NCBI RefSeq assembly: GCF_900102145.1
Contig: NZ_FNBC01000006.1
Coordinates: 17,669 to 81,668 of the forward strand
DNA from: Thermus arciformis
GTDB taxonomy: Bacteria; Deinococcota; Deinococci; Deinococcales; Thermaceae
Direction of reading: 5' to 3'
DNA: 64,000 nucleotides
Shown here: positions 27,255-35,082 of the stretch, one piece after another
Layout of the letters: each line of letters starts with the position of its first letter
Numbering within the stretch: position 1 is the stretch's first letter
The notes under the pieces: model-generated
Seen by the model: only the letters and a program-made list of their open reading frames with translations
Databases searched by the model: none
What the model was told of the DNA's origin: nothing
Program-made: the position numbers and the translations under genes

Positions 27255-27665
27255 GTGAAGCGCGCTCCCCTTCTCCTCGCCTTCGCCTGGGTGGTGGCCC
27301 TGGTGGCCACCCTGGGAAGCCTCTACTACTCCGAGGTGCGGCTCTTCCTGCCCTGCGAGCTCTGCTGGTACCAGCGGATCTTCATGTACCCCCAGGCGGT
27401 GATCCTGGGCCTTGCCCTTTGGCGGCAGGACTTCGGGATCTGGCCCTACAGCCTGGCCCTCTCCCTCCTCGGCGGAAGCGTGAGCGCCCTCCACCTCACC
27501 CAGGAGTGGTTCCCGGGGCTCTTCCCCCTGGCCTGCAAACCCCCCGTGCCCTGCAGCGTGGAGTACATCCCCCAGTTTCCCATCCCCCTGCAAGCCCTCA
27601 TCGCCTTCCTCCTCATCGCCTTCAGCATGGCCCTCCTTTCCCGGGAAGCCCGCGGTAGGGGATGA
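27255..27665 (+). CDS. bdbC: DsbB/BdbC-like disulfide oxidoreductase
   Basis: Membrane protein of 136 residues with four membrane segments and two cysteine pairs: [13 protein letters not shown] near 33 and CKPPVPC near 93. This is the pattern of DsbB/BdbC, which reoxidises a DsbA-like thiol oxidase and passes electrons to quinone. No DsbA-like partner is next to it. The GTG at 27255 is preferred over ATG 27243 because the latter lies inside the -10 box. Its stop overlaps rnhA as ATGA. Confidence 0.87.
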   Translation: MKRAPLLLAFAWVVALVATLGSLYYSEVRLFLPCELCWYQRIFMYPQAVILGLALWRQDFGIWPYSLALSLLGGSVSALHLTQEWFPGLFPLACKPPVPCSVEYIPQFPIPLQALIAFLLIAFSMALLSREARGRG

Positions 27666-28147
27666 AGCGGGTGGCGCTTTTCACCGACGGGGCCTGCCTG
27701 GGAAACCCCGGCCCCGGGGGGTGGGCGGCCCTCCTCCGCTTTAACGCCCACGAGAGGCTCCTCTCCGGGGGAGAGCCTTGCACCACCAACAACCGCATGG
27801 AGCTCAAGGCGGCCATAGAGGGCCTGAAGGCCTTGAAGGAGCCCTGCGAGGTGGACCTCCACACCGACAGCCACTACCTCAAGAAGGCCTTCACGGAAGG
27901 CTGGCTAGAAAGATGGCAAAAAAGTGGCTGGAGGACGGCGGAGGGCAAGCCCGTGAAAAACCGCGACCTCTGGGAGGCCCTCCTCCTCGCCCTGGCCCCC
28001 CACCGGGTGCGCTTCCACTTCGTGAAGGGGCACACGGGCCACCCGGAGAACGAGCGGGTGGACCGGGAGGCGAGGCGCCAGGCCCAAGCCCAGGCCAAGA
28101 CGCCCTGCCCGCCCCAGGTCCCCACGCTTTTCCACGAAGAGGCATAA
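27662..28147 (+). CDS. rnhA: Ribonuclease HI
   Basis: RNase HI, 161 residues, cuts the RNA strand of RNA-DNA hybrids. The catalytic carboxylates are Asp9, Glu47, Asp69 and Asp134, with the flexible-loop His in KGHTGH near 124. It resembles the well-studied T. thermophilus enzyme, but the start here ([10 protein letters not shown]) is five residues shorter than the form I remember. The ATG overlaps the bdbC stop by 4 bases. Confidence 0.95.
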   Translation: MKRVALFTDGACLGNPGPGGWAALLRFNAHERLLSGGEPCTTNNRMELKAAIEGLKALKEPCEVDLHTDSHYLKKAFTEGWLERWQKSGWRTAEGKPVKNRDLWEALLLALAPHRVRFHFVKGHTGHPENERVDREARRQAQAQAKTPCPPQVPTLFHEEA

Positions 28148-28153
28148 AAGCGT

Positions 28154-28159
28154 TATAAT
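28154..28159 (+). promoter_or_regulatory. -10 box of the carboxylase gene (perfect TATAAT)
   Basis: A perfect TATAAT ends 6 nt before the ATG at 28166: leaderless layout. Confidence 0.7.
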
Positions 28160-28165
28160 CGGGCC

Positions 28166-29827
28166 ATGCTGGAAACCGCCCTGCGCCCGGAGGACCGGGA
28201 AAGCCCCGCCTTCAAGGCCAACAAGGACGCCTGGGTGGCCCTGGTGCGGGACTTCAGGGAAAGCCTGGAAAGGGTGCGCCAAGGCGGCGGCCCCAAGGCC
28301 ATAGAGCGCCAGCACAAAAAGGGCCGCCTCACCGCCAGGGAGCGCATTCAAAAGCTCATTGACCCCGGCACGGAGTTCTACGAGCTCATGGCCTTCGCCG
28401 GCTTGGGCATGTACGAGGAGTGGAGCGGGGCCCCGGCGGGGGGGGTCATCACGGGGATCGGGCAGATCGCGGGCCGGGACTGGATGATCATCGCCAACGA
28501 CGCCACGGTGAAGGCCGGGGCCTTCTTCCCCATCACCGCGAAGAAGGTGATCCGGGCCCAGACCATCGCCCTGGAAAACCGCATCCCCACGGTCTACCTG
28601 GTGGACTCCGCCGGGGTCTTCCTGCCCCTCCAGGACGAGGTCTTCCCCGACCAGGACGACTTTGGCCGCATCTTCTACCTGAACGCCCGCATGTCGGCCC
28701 TGGGGATCCCCCAGATCTCGGCCATCATGGGGAACTGCGTGGCCGGGGGGGCCTACCTCCCGGTGATGACGGACGTCCTCATCATGACGGAGGGGAGCGG
28801 CCTCTACCTCGCGGGCCCCGCCCTGGTGAAGGCGGCCATCGGCCAGGAGGTCTCTTCCGAGGAGCTCGGGGGGGCGAGGATGCACCTCGAGGTCTCGGGG
28901 ACGGTGGACTTCTACGAGCCCACGGACGAGGCGGCTTTGGCGCGCATACGGGAGCTCGCCGCCCTCTACCCGCCCCCCCGCCTCGCCCCCTGGGCGGAAG
29001 GGCGGAAGGCGCCAAGGGAGCCCCTCTACCCCATAGAGGACCTCTACGGCCTCGTCTCCCCCGACGGCTCCCGGCCCTACGACCTCAAGGAGGTGATCGC
29101 CCGGATCGTGGACGGCTCGGAGTTTCTGGAGTACAAGGGGGGGTACGGGGAGACCCTGGTCACGGGCTTCGCCCGGATCGGGGGCTTTCCGGTGGGCATC
29201 GTGGGGAACCAGCGCCTCGTCCTGAAGAAGAAGGGGCGGATTGAGGTGGGGGGGGTCATCTACGCCGAGGCGGCGGACAAGGCGGCCCGGTTCATCCTCG
29301 AGGTCAACCAGATGAACATCCCCCTCCTCTTCCTCCAGGACGTGACGGGCTTCATGGTGGGCAAGGAGTCGGAGCAGGCGGGGATCATAAGGCGGGGGGC
29401 CAAGCTGGTGAACGCCGTCAGCAACTCCGTGGTGCCCAAGATCACCCTGATCCTCGGGGGGTCCTTCGGGGCGGGGAACTACGCCCTCGCGGGCAAGGCC
29501 TACGCCCCCCGGTTCCTCTTCGCCTGGCCCAGCGCCAAGTACGCCGTGATGGGCGGGGCCCAGGCGGCGAAGACCCTTCTGGAGCTTGAGGTGGAGAAGC
29601 TCAGGCGGGAAGGGAAGGAGCCCTCGGACGAGGAGCTCAAGGAGCTTTACGAGCGCATCAAGGGCCGCTACGAGGAGACCCTGGACCCCCGGTACGCCGC
29701 CGCGAGGCTTTGGGTGGACGCCGTCATCTTCCCCCACGAGACCCGGAAGTGGCTCATCCGGGCCCTCGAGGCCTGCGCCCTGAACCCCGAGCGGGAGCCC
29801 TTCCGCATCGGGGTCTTCCAGGTGTAG
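28166..29827 (+). CDS. Acyl-CoA carboxylase carboxyltransferase subunit (methylcrotonyl-CoA type)
   Basis: Carboxyltransferase beta subunit, 553 residues, with the two crotonase-like halves of the AccD/PccB/MccB family (for example GNCVAGGAYLPVMTD in the first half and GGSFGAGNYALAGKAYAPRF in the second). It transfers the carboxyl group from biotin to an acyl-CoA. The next gene is HMG-CoA lyase, which argues for methylcrotonyl-CoA carboxylase of leucine breakdown; propionyl-CoA carboxylase is the alternative. The biotin carboxylase/BCCP partner is not in this window. The mRNA is probably leaderless. lnt-type membrane signals are absent; it is cytoplasmic. Confidence 0.85.
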   Translation: MLETALRPEDRESPAFKANKDAWVALVRDFRESLERVRQGGGPKAIERQHKKGRLTARERIQKLIDPGTEFYELMAFAGLGMYEEWSGAPAGGVITGIGQIAGRDWMIIANDATVKAGAFFPITAKKVIRAQTIALENRIPTVYLVDSAGVFLPLQDEVFPDQDDFGRIFYLNARMSALGIPQISAIMGNCVAGGAYLPVMTDVLIMTEGSGLYLAGPALVKAAIGQEVSSEELGGARMHLEVSGTVDFYEPTDEAALARIRELAALYPPPRLAPWAEGRKAPREPLYPIEDLYGLVSPDGSRPYDLKEVIARIVDGSEFLEYKGGYGETLVTGFARIGGFPVGIVGNQRLVLKKKGRIEVGGVIYAEAADKAARFILEVNQMNIPLLFLQDVTGFMVGKESEQAGIIRRGAKLVNAVSNSVVPKITLILGGSFGAGNYALAGKAYAPRFLFAWPSAKYAVMGGAQAAKTLLELEVEKLRREGKEPSDEELKELYERIKGRYEETLDPRYAAARLWVDAVIFPHETRKWLIRALEACALNPEREPFRIGVFQV

Positions 29828-29838
29828 GGGGGGAAGGC

Positions 29839-30693
29839 ATGGAGGCCAAGTGGGTGGAGTGCCCCAGGGACGCCTGGCAGGGGTTTTCCCGCTTCATCCC
29901 CACCGAGGAGAAGGTGGCCTTCCTGAAGGGGCTTCTCGCGGCGGGCTTCCGCCACCTGGACCTCACGAGCTTCGTCTCCCCCAAGTGGGTGCCGCAGATG
30001 GCGGACGCCGAAGCGGTGTTAAGCGCCCTCCCGCCCCCAGGGGGGCGCACCTACCTCGCCATCGTGGCCAACGAGAAGGGCCTGGAAAGGGCCCTCGCCA
30101 CCCCCAACCTCACCCACGTGGGCTACCCCTTCTCCCTCTCCGAGACCTTCCAGCGGAGGAACACGAACCGCTCCATAGAGGCCTCCTGGCCCCTGGTGGC
30201 GGAGATGGTGGAGAGGACGCGGGGGCGGCTTGGCCTCGTGGTCTACCTCTCCATGGCCTTCGGCAACCCCTACGGGGACCCCTGGGGCGTGGAAGCGGTG
30301 CTGGAGGCCATCGGGCGGCTAAGGGAGCTGGGGGTGCGGGAGATCGCCCTGGCGGACACCTACGGGGTGGCGGAGGCCCAGCGCATCCGCGAGGTGCTGG
30401 AGAAGGCGGTGGCCCGCTTCGGCCCAGGGGGCCTCGGGGCCCACCTCCACGCCCGGCCCGAAGAGGCCTTGGCCAAGGCGGAGGCCGTCTTGGAGGCCGG
30501 GGTCTTCTGGTTGGAAGGGGCCCTGGCGGGGGTGGGGGGGTGCCCCTTCGCCGGGGACGAACTGGTGGGCAACCTGCCCACGGAAAGGGTCCTCCCCTTC
30601 CTGGAGGCCAGGGGACTCGCCACGGGGGTGGACCTAAGCCGCCTCCCCCATTTGGCGGAGGAGGCGGCGCGGCTTAAGCTCCGGTACGCCTAA
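29839..30693 (+). CDS. mvaB: Hydroxymethylglutaryl-CoA lyase
   Basis: HMG-CoA lyase, 284 residues, splits HMG-CoA into acetoacetate and acetyl-CoA in the last step of leucine degradation. The family signature with the active-site cysteine is GVGGCPFAGDELVGN near residue 231; the metal-binding HLHAR motif (near 203) and the N-terminal DxTSFVSPKWVPQMAD region are present. The ATG at 29839, 12 bases behind the carboxylase gene, is preceded by GGGGGGAAGG. The gene's last 4 bases overlap the opposing quinone reductase gene. Confidence 0.88.
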   Translation: MEAKWVECPRDAWQGFSRFIPTEEKVAFLKGLLAAGFRHLDLTSFVSPKWVPQMADAEAVLSALPPPGGRTYLAIVANEKGLERALATPNLTHVGYPFSLSETFQRRNTNRSIEASWPLVAEMVERTRGRLGLVVYLSMAFGNPYGDPWGVEAVLEAIGRLRELGVREIALADTYGVAEAQRIREVLEKAVARFGPGGLGAHLHARPEEALAKAEAVLEAGVFWLEGALAGVGGCPFAGDELVGNLPTERVLPFLEARGLATGVDLSRLPHLAEEAARLKLRYA

Positions 30694-31640
30694 AAAGTCA
30701 GGACGACCTTCCCCCGCCCGTGGCCCGAATCCATGCGGGCGTGGGCCTTGCGCAGGTTTTCCAAGCCGAAGGGCAGGACCTCGGCGAGGAGGGGCTTCGC
30801 CTGGCCCCGCTCAAAGAGGGGGCGCATCTCCTCCAGCCGCTTCCGCTCCCGGGTGAGGAAAACCCCGTAGAGGGTCTGGTTCTTGGTGTAGAGCCCGGAA
30901 AGGTTCCCCTGGGGAGGCAGGATGGTGGCGATGCGGCCAAAGGGACGCACCACGGGGATCACCCGCTCCACCAGGTTCTCCCCCGCCGTCTCAAAGGCGG
31001 CGTCCACCCCCTGGCCCTCCGTGGCCCGGAGCACCTCCTCCTGCCAAGGGCCCCGGTAGTCCAGGGCGAGGTCCGCCCCCAGTTCGGTGAGCACGGGAAG
31101 GTTCTCCCGGCTGGCCGTGGCGACGACGAAGGCCCCGGCCGCCTTGGCAAACTGCACGGCAAAGGAACCCACGCCGCCCACGCCCCCCATGACGAGGACC
31201 ACTTCCCCAGGGCGCACCGCCAAGCGGCGCACCACCGCTTCCCAGGCGGTTCCCCCCGCCAGGGGAATGGCCGCCGCTTCAGCGAAGGAGAGGTTCTTGG
31301 GCTTCCGGGCCACGAGGTTGGCGGGCACCGGGGTGTACTCCGCGTACGTCCCGTGGGGGTTGCCGAAGATCTCCGGGGTGTAGTAGACCTCGTCCCCCTC
31401 CCGGAGGTCCCTCACCCCAGGGCCCACCTTGGCCACCACCCCAGCGGCGTCGTACCCCAGAACGAAGGGGGGTTCCACCCCCGCCCAACGGCCAGCGGCC
31501 CGGATCTTGGCGTCCACGGGGTTCACGGCCACGGCCAGGTTCCTCACCAAGACCTCCCCGGGCCCAGGCTCGGGCACGGGGAGGTCCCGCTCCTCCAGCA
31601 TCTCTAGCCCGCCGAAGTCCTTGAGCACCACCGCGCGCAT
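30690..31640 (-). CDS. Zinc-free quinone oxidoreductase (MDR family)
   Basis: Medium-chain dehydrogenase/reductase, 316 residues, of the NADPH:quinone oxidoreductase branch. GroES-like N-terminal half, then a Rossmann domain with VMGGVGGVGSFAVQFAK near 150. There are no cysteines or histidines for the structural or catalytic zinc, so it is not an alcohol dehydrogenase in the strict sense. Substrate unknown. It stands alone on the minus strand, behind the terminator of the next gene. Confidence 0.82.
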   Translation of the reverse strand: MRAVVLKDFGGLEMLEERDLPVPEPGPGEVLVRNLAVAVNPVDAKIRAAGRWAGVEPPFVLGYDAAGVVAKVGPGVRDLREGDEVYYTPEIFGNPHGTYAEYTPVPANLVARKPKNLSFAEAAAIPLAGGTAWEAVVRRLAVRPGEVVLVMGGVGGVGSFAVQFAKAAGAFVVATASRENLPVLTELGADLALDYRGPWQEEVLRATEGQGVDAAFETAGENLVERVIPVVRPFGRIATILPPQGNLSGLYTKNQTLYGVFLTRERKRLEEMRPLFERGQAKPLLAEVLPFGLENLRKAHARMDSGHGRGKVVLTF

Positions 31641-31665
31641 AGGCTAGCCTCCCGAAAAAAACCTT

Positions 31666-31688
31666 AAAGGGGGGCTGAGCCCCCCTTT
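31666..31688 (-). terminator. Intrinsic terminator of the 31702-32097 gene
   Basis: Perfect 10-bp stem AAAGGGGGGC/GCCCCCCTTT with a three-base loop; on the minus strand it is followed after a few bases by a run of seven T. It ends the DinB-unknown transcript. Confidence 0.8.
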
Positions 31689-31701
31689 GTGAAGAAGGTT
31701 C

Positions 31702-32097
31702 CTAAGCCGCCTGCTTGAGGTAGATCCCGGGGTCCGTGGGGTTGGCGATGGCGTTCACCCGCTTGACGATCTCCTCCGAGGGGTAGCCGAGGAGGGCGGT
31801 GAGCTCCCCCGGGGAGACCACGGCCTCGTAGAACCTCCTAGCGCCCCGCTCCAGGAGAAGGCCCACCAGCTCGGAAAGGGCCTCCTCCCCCCCGGGGAAG
31901 GCGGGGCCGAAGGCGTCGGGGACGAGGAGGTCCTTCTTGCCCCCGTGGAGGAGGAGGGCGTAGCGGGCCCGGTCCCTTCGGTCCTGCCAGTCGGTGATGA
32001 GGTAGACCTTGGCCTCGGAAAGCTTCTGGCCGCCCAAGGCCGCCTTCAGGGCCTCGAGGCTCGCCCTAGGCGCGGCGCGCATGCCCACGCGTTCCAT
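31702..32097 (-). CDS. Hypothetical protein, 131 aa
   Basis: Not recognised. A soluble protein of 131 residues with basic N-terminus, central LITDWQDRRDRARYALLLHGG and C-terminal LGYPSEEIVKRVNAIANPTDPGIYLKQAA. There are no cysteines, signal peptide or membrane segments. It lies 9 bases after the DinB-like gene on the same strand and a strong terminator follows, so the two form a two-gene operon. Confidence 0.6.
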   Translation of the reverse strand: MERVGMRAAPRASLEALKAALGGQKLSEAKVYLITDWQDRRDRARYALLLHGGKKDLLVPDAFGPAFPGGEEALSELVGLLLERGARRFYEAVVSPGELTALLGYPSEEIVKRVNAIANPTDPGIYLKQAA

Positions 32098-32106
32098 GCC
32101 CCCATC

Positions 32107-32622
32107 TTACCCCTCCCCGGGAGGGGCAAAGCTCCCCAGGAGCTTGCGGGCGTAGATCACCTGCCCGGCGTGGTGCTGGGCGTGCTCCACCAGGTGATGG
32201 AGGACGTGGGCCCGGGGGGCTTCCACCCCCTGGCCTCCCACGGGGACGGGCTTCCCTAAATCCTCCTCCCCCACGCCCAAAAAGGCGGAAAGGAGCCCTT
32301 CCCAGGCCTCCCGGAAGCGGGCCACCACCGCCTCCTTGGGCTCAGGTTCCCCCAGAAGCTCCCACTCCCTGCCCCGTCTTGCCCACTCGGGGAGGTCCAG
32401 GCCCAGGGCGTAGTGGGCGAGGCGCAAGGAGCTTCCCGTGATGTGGCGCACCAGGCCCCCGATGGGGTTCACCCCCTCCTTGGGCCGCCACCAGAAGCCT
32501 TCCTCGGGAAGGTCAAAGGCCCACCTCTTTAGGTGGAGGGCCACTTCCTCTAGGCCCCGGACCCAGGCCGAGACCGCCGGGGGGACCCCCGGCACCAGGG
32601 GTTCCAGAAAGGGCGCAGGCAT
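32107..32622 (-). CDS. DinB-like metal-dependent protein
   Basis: DinB/YfiT superfamily, 171 residues. The four-helix-bundle pattern is visible with the metal-binding histidines: HITG near 61 and two in HHLVEHAQHHAGQV near 142-153. Members include bacillithiol transferases and DNA-damage-induced proteins of unknown role; substrate here unknown. A -10 box TAGCAT ends 6 nt before the ATG. First gene of a two-gene operon. Confidence 0.78.
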   Translation of the reverse strand: MPAPFLEPLVPGVPPAVSAWVRGLEEVALHLKRWAFDLPEEGFWWRPKEGVNPIGGLVRHITGSSLRLAHYALGLDLPEWARRGREWELLGEPEPKEAVVARFREAWEGLLSAFLGVGEEDLGKPVPVGGQGVEAPRAHVLHHLVEHAQHHAGQVIYARKLLGSFAPPGEG

Positions 32623-32628
32623 ACCCCC

Positions 32629-32647
32629 ATGCTACACCCTGTAGACT
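32629..32647. promoter_or_regulatory. Divergent leaderless promoters, DinB gene and 32655 gene
   Basis: On the minus strand TAGCAT (32629-32634) ends 6 nt before the DinB ATG; on the plus strand TAGACT (32642-32647) ends 7 nt before the GTG at 32655. Only 32 bases separate the start codons, so the two promoters overlap and cannot be used at the same moment. Confidence 0.55.
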
Positions 32648-32654
32648 GGCCCCC

Positions 32655-32855
32655 GTGGAGGCGCTGGGCTTGATCCTCCTGGCGGGGGCGGCGTACCTCC
32701 TCTGGCGGGGGCGGGCCCCCCGGGGTTGCCCCCGGTGCGGCCTGCCCAGGGCCTTGGCCCTGGAGGTCCTCCGCCACCGGCGCTTCTGCCTCCACGTGGC
32801 CTTCCGCGCCTGCCCCTTTGACCCCAGGCGGGGGCTTTACCGCCAGCGGCGATGA
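32655..32855 (+). CDS. Small membrane-anchored protein with cysteines, 66 aa
   Basis: Protein of 66 residues: an N-terminal membrane segment (ALGLILLAGAAYLLW) followed by a basic part with CPRC near residue 25, and single cysteines near 45 and 53. This could be a very small zinc site facing the cytoplasm. No family recognised. The start is GTG, fixed by the TAGACT box, and the stop overlaps the next gene as ATGA, so both are co-translated. Confidence 0.6.
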   Translation: MEALGLILLAGAAYLLWRGRAPRGCPRCGLPRALALEVLRHRRFCLHVAFRACPFDPRRGLYRQRR

Positions 32856-33457
32856 GGGTGGAGGAAGCCCACCAGGCCTTGGACCAAGACCTCGCGGACT
32901 ACCTGGAGGGGAAGGGCGTGCGACCCTCCTGCAAGGCGGGGTGCTTCGCCTGCTGCTTCGGCTGGGTTACCCTAAGCCGCCTCGAGGGAGAGGCCCTCCT
33001 CCCCCACCTCACCGAGGCGCAGAAGGCCCGCCTCCTGGAGGAAGGCCCAAGGCGCCTCGCCCTCCTGGCCTGGGGCAAGGACCAGAAGGACTTCCCGAGC
33101 CGCTTCTTCCGAAGCCGCACCCCCTGCCCCCTCCTGGAAGGGGGGCTTTGCGGGGTCTACCCCCATAGGCCCCTCGCCTGCCGGGGGCTTCTCACGGAAG
33201 GGGACCCCGCCTTTTGCGCCCCCGAGGCCAAGCCCCCCCAAGGCCACTTCCTCCCCGTGCCCTGGCGCATGGCCCGCCTCAGGATGGAGGCCCTATGGGA
33301 GGAGGAGCGAGCCCGTTACGGCTTTCTTCTCCTCGGGGAGCTTGCGGGCCTCCTCTACCTCCTCCTGCGGGGGCTTCCCGAGGGGCGGGAGGCGGTGGAG
33401 GCCCTCCTGGAAGACCTCGGCGTCCTGGGGGGGCGGTGGGGGTTCCAGGTGGTGTAA
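32852..33457 (+). CDS. YkgJ-family cysteine cluster protein
   Basis: Protein of 201 residues of the YkgJ/CxxCxxCC family, proposed to bind iron or zinc. The cluster reads CKAGCFACC at about 27-35; further cysteines are in CPLLEGGLCGVYPHRPLACR (near 92-111), a typical continuation. Function unknown. It overlaps the small membrane protein gene by 4 bases and is followed by a bidirectional hairpin and tRNA-Ser on the other strand. Confidence 0.82.
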   Translation: MRVEEAHQALDQDLADYLEGKGVRPSCKAGCFACCFGWVTLSRLEGEALLPHLTEAQKARLLEEGPRRLALLAWGKDQKDFPSRFFRSRTPCPLLEGGLCGVYPHRPLACRGLLTEGDPAFCAPEAKPPQGHFLPVPWRMARLRMEALWEEERARYGFLLLGELAGLLYLLLRGLPEGREAVEALLEDLGVLGGRWGFQVV

Positions 33458-33461
33458 AAGG

Positions 33462-33479
33462 GGCGGCCCAAGGGCCGCC
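33462..33479. terminator. Bidirectional hairpin between YkgJ gene and tRNA-Ser
   Basis: Perfect 8-bp stem GGCGGCCC/GGGCCGCC with a two-base centre. On the minus strand it is followed by CCTTTTA, ending the tilS-tadA/tRNA-Ser transcript; on the plus strand it follows the YkgJ stop directly. Confidence 0.7.
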
Positions 33480-33482
33480 TTC

Positions 33483-33574
33483 TGGCGGAGGGGGCGGGAT
33501 TCGAACCCGCGAGGCCCCTTGCGGGGCCTACCGGTTTTCGAGACCGGCCCGTTCAACCGCTCCGGCACCCCTCC
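33483..33574 (-). tRNA. tRNA-Ser (CGA)
   Basis: Class II tRNA of 92 nt with encoded CCA. Acceptor GGAGGGG/CCCCTCC, discriminator G, anticodon loop CTCGAAA (anticodon CGA, reads UCG), a long variable arm with GCCCCGCAAGGGGC, and T-arm GCGGG-TTCGAAT-CCCGC. Its first 22 nt are also the last 22 nt of the tilS-tadA gene on the same strand; the stop codon TGA of that gene is nt 20-22, in the D-loop. A hairpin terminator follows. Confidence 0.95.
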
Positions 33575-35082
33575 CTGCGCCGGGCAAAGAAGTCCCTTAA
33601 GAGCTTAGCACACTCCCCTTCCCGCACGCCACCCTTCATCCTCCGGCCGTCGCCGAAGCGGGTGAGGGCCCCTTCCTTGAGGTTCTCCGTCCCGTAGACC
33701 ACCTCCACCCCGGCCTCGAGGAGGGCATGGTGGCACATGCGGCAGGGCTCGAGGGTCACGTAGACCCGCCCCCCCCGGGCCTCCTTGCCCGCCTGGCGCA
33801 GGAGGAGGGCCTCCGCGTGGGCCGTGGGGTCCCCCGAGGCCTCCACCCGGTTGTGGGCGGTGTAGACCCGCTCCCCCACCACAAGGACCGCCCCCACGGG
33901 CACCTCCCCCTCCCCGAAGGCCTTCCTCGCCTCCTCCAGGGCGAGGCCCATCCAGCGCTCTTCGGGAGGCGGGGGGTAGAGGCCGTAGACCTCCTCTACC
34001 CTTTGGCCCTCCCCCCGCACGGGCCAGAGGGGCCTGAGCTCCTTGGGCACCCCCTTCTCCGCCAGGAACTCCACCAGGCGCTTGCGGCCAAAGGGCCTCT
34101 CCAGGTAGTCCCCGGGCCTCGCCCGGCGGAAGCCTGGGGGCAGGGGCACCTTGGGGGCGGGGGGGATGAGGAAAAGGGCCCCCCCCTGCCTGCGGGCGGT
34201 GTGCCCCCCGGGAAGGGTGCCCGCCTTCCCCCGCAAGGCCTCCTCCAGAAGGAGGACAAGCCGCTCCTCGGGGCGGAGGTCCAAGGCCTCCAGCACCCGG
34301 CGCAAGGCCCTCCGGCGCAGGGCCTCGGGAGCGTGGAGGAGAGGGGCCACCCGGTAGGCGGGGACGAAGAAGCGAGGGTCGGGGAGGAGGCGGGCTTGGG
34401 CCTCCCGCTCCAGAAAGCCCTCCTCGGCCTCCCGCGCCCGGGCGAAGCGGTAAAAGGCCTCCCGGGCCCGGGGAAAGCGCCTAAGGAGGAGGGGAAAAAC
34501 CATGAGGCGCAGGTAGTTCCGGTCCAGGGAGAGGTCCTGGTTCGTGGGGTCCTCCCGCCAGGCCTCCCCCAGGGTCAGGAGGTAGTCCCTCAGCGCCTCC
34601 CGGGGGAAGGGAAGGAGGGGGCGGACCACGAGCCCCTCCTTTTCCCGGACGCCGAGGCCCCGGGCCGTGCCCTGGAGGAGCTTGAGGAGAACGGTCTCCG
34701 CCTGGTCGTCCAGGGTGTGGGCGGTGAGGATGGCCTTGGCCCCCCGCTCCTTGGCCACCCGGTGCAAAAAGGCGTAGCGGATCTCCCGGGCCAGGGCCTC
34801 GAGGTTCTCCCCCCTCGCCTCGGCCACCTTGGCCACCTCCACCCGCTCGCCCACGAAAGGGAAGCCCAGCCGCTCGGCCAAGGCCCGAACGAAGGCCAGG
34901 TCCTCGGGGCTTTCGGGGCGGAGGCCGTGGTCCAGATGGGCCACCACCCCCCACCGGCCCACCCGCTTCACCAGGTGGGCCAGGGCCACGGAGTCCCCTC
35001 CCCCCGAGACGGCGAGGACCAAGGGGTCCTGGGGGGCGAGGCGGGAAAGGCGCTCCCGGAAGGCCTCTTCAAGCGGACGCAA
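33553..35082 (-). CDS. tilS: Fused tRNA(Ile)-lysidine synthase - tRNA adenosine deaminase
   Basis: Protein of 509 residues with two tRNA wobble-base enzymes in one chain. Residues 1 to about 370: TilS, with the PP-loop SGGGDS near 25, LDHGLRPES near 50 and AHTLDDQAETVL; it makes lysidine at C34 of tRNA-Ile(CAT). Residues about 378 to 509: a TadA-type zinc deaminase with HAE at 422-424 and PCRMC (Cys447, Cys450), which would turn A34 of tRNA-Arg into inosine. The start is a TTG at 35082, 14 bases inside the preceding Fe-S gene. The 3' end enters tRNA-Ser by 22 bases. The C-terminal RREGCRSG is encoded by this overlap. Confidence 0.9.
   Translation of the reverse strand: MRPLEEAFRERLSRLAPQDPLVLAVSGGGDSVALAHLVKRVGRWGVVAHLDHGLRPESPEDLAFVRALAERLGFPFVGERVEVAKVAEARGENLEALAREIRYAFLHRVAKERGAKAILTAHTLDDQAETVLLKLLQGTARGLGVREKEGLVVRPLLPFPREALRDYLLTLGEAWREDPTNQDLSLDRNYLRLMVFPLLLRRFPRAREAFYRFARAREAEEGFLEREAQARLLPDPRFFVPAYRVAPLLHAPEALRRRALRRVLEALDLRPEERLVLLLEEALRGKAGTLPGGHTARRQGGALFLIPPAPKVPLPPGFRRARPGDYLERPFGRKRLVEFLAEKGVPKELRPLWPVRGEGQRVEEVYGLYPPPPEERWMGLALEEARKAFGEGEVPVGAVLVVGERVYTAHNRVEASGDPTAHAEALLLRQAGKEARGGRVYVTLEPCRMCHHALLEAGVEVVYGTENLKEGALTRFGDGRRMKGGVREGECAKLLRDFFARRREGCRSG

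Noticed and set aside
27905..29737. Minus-strand frame of 610 codons opposite rnhA and the carboxylase gene
   Set aside because: It lies wholly antisense to two clear genes; with G/C at nearly every third position, opposite frames stay open. The translation is low-complexity Gly/Pro/His/Val without any motif.
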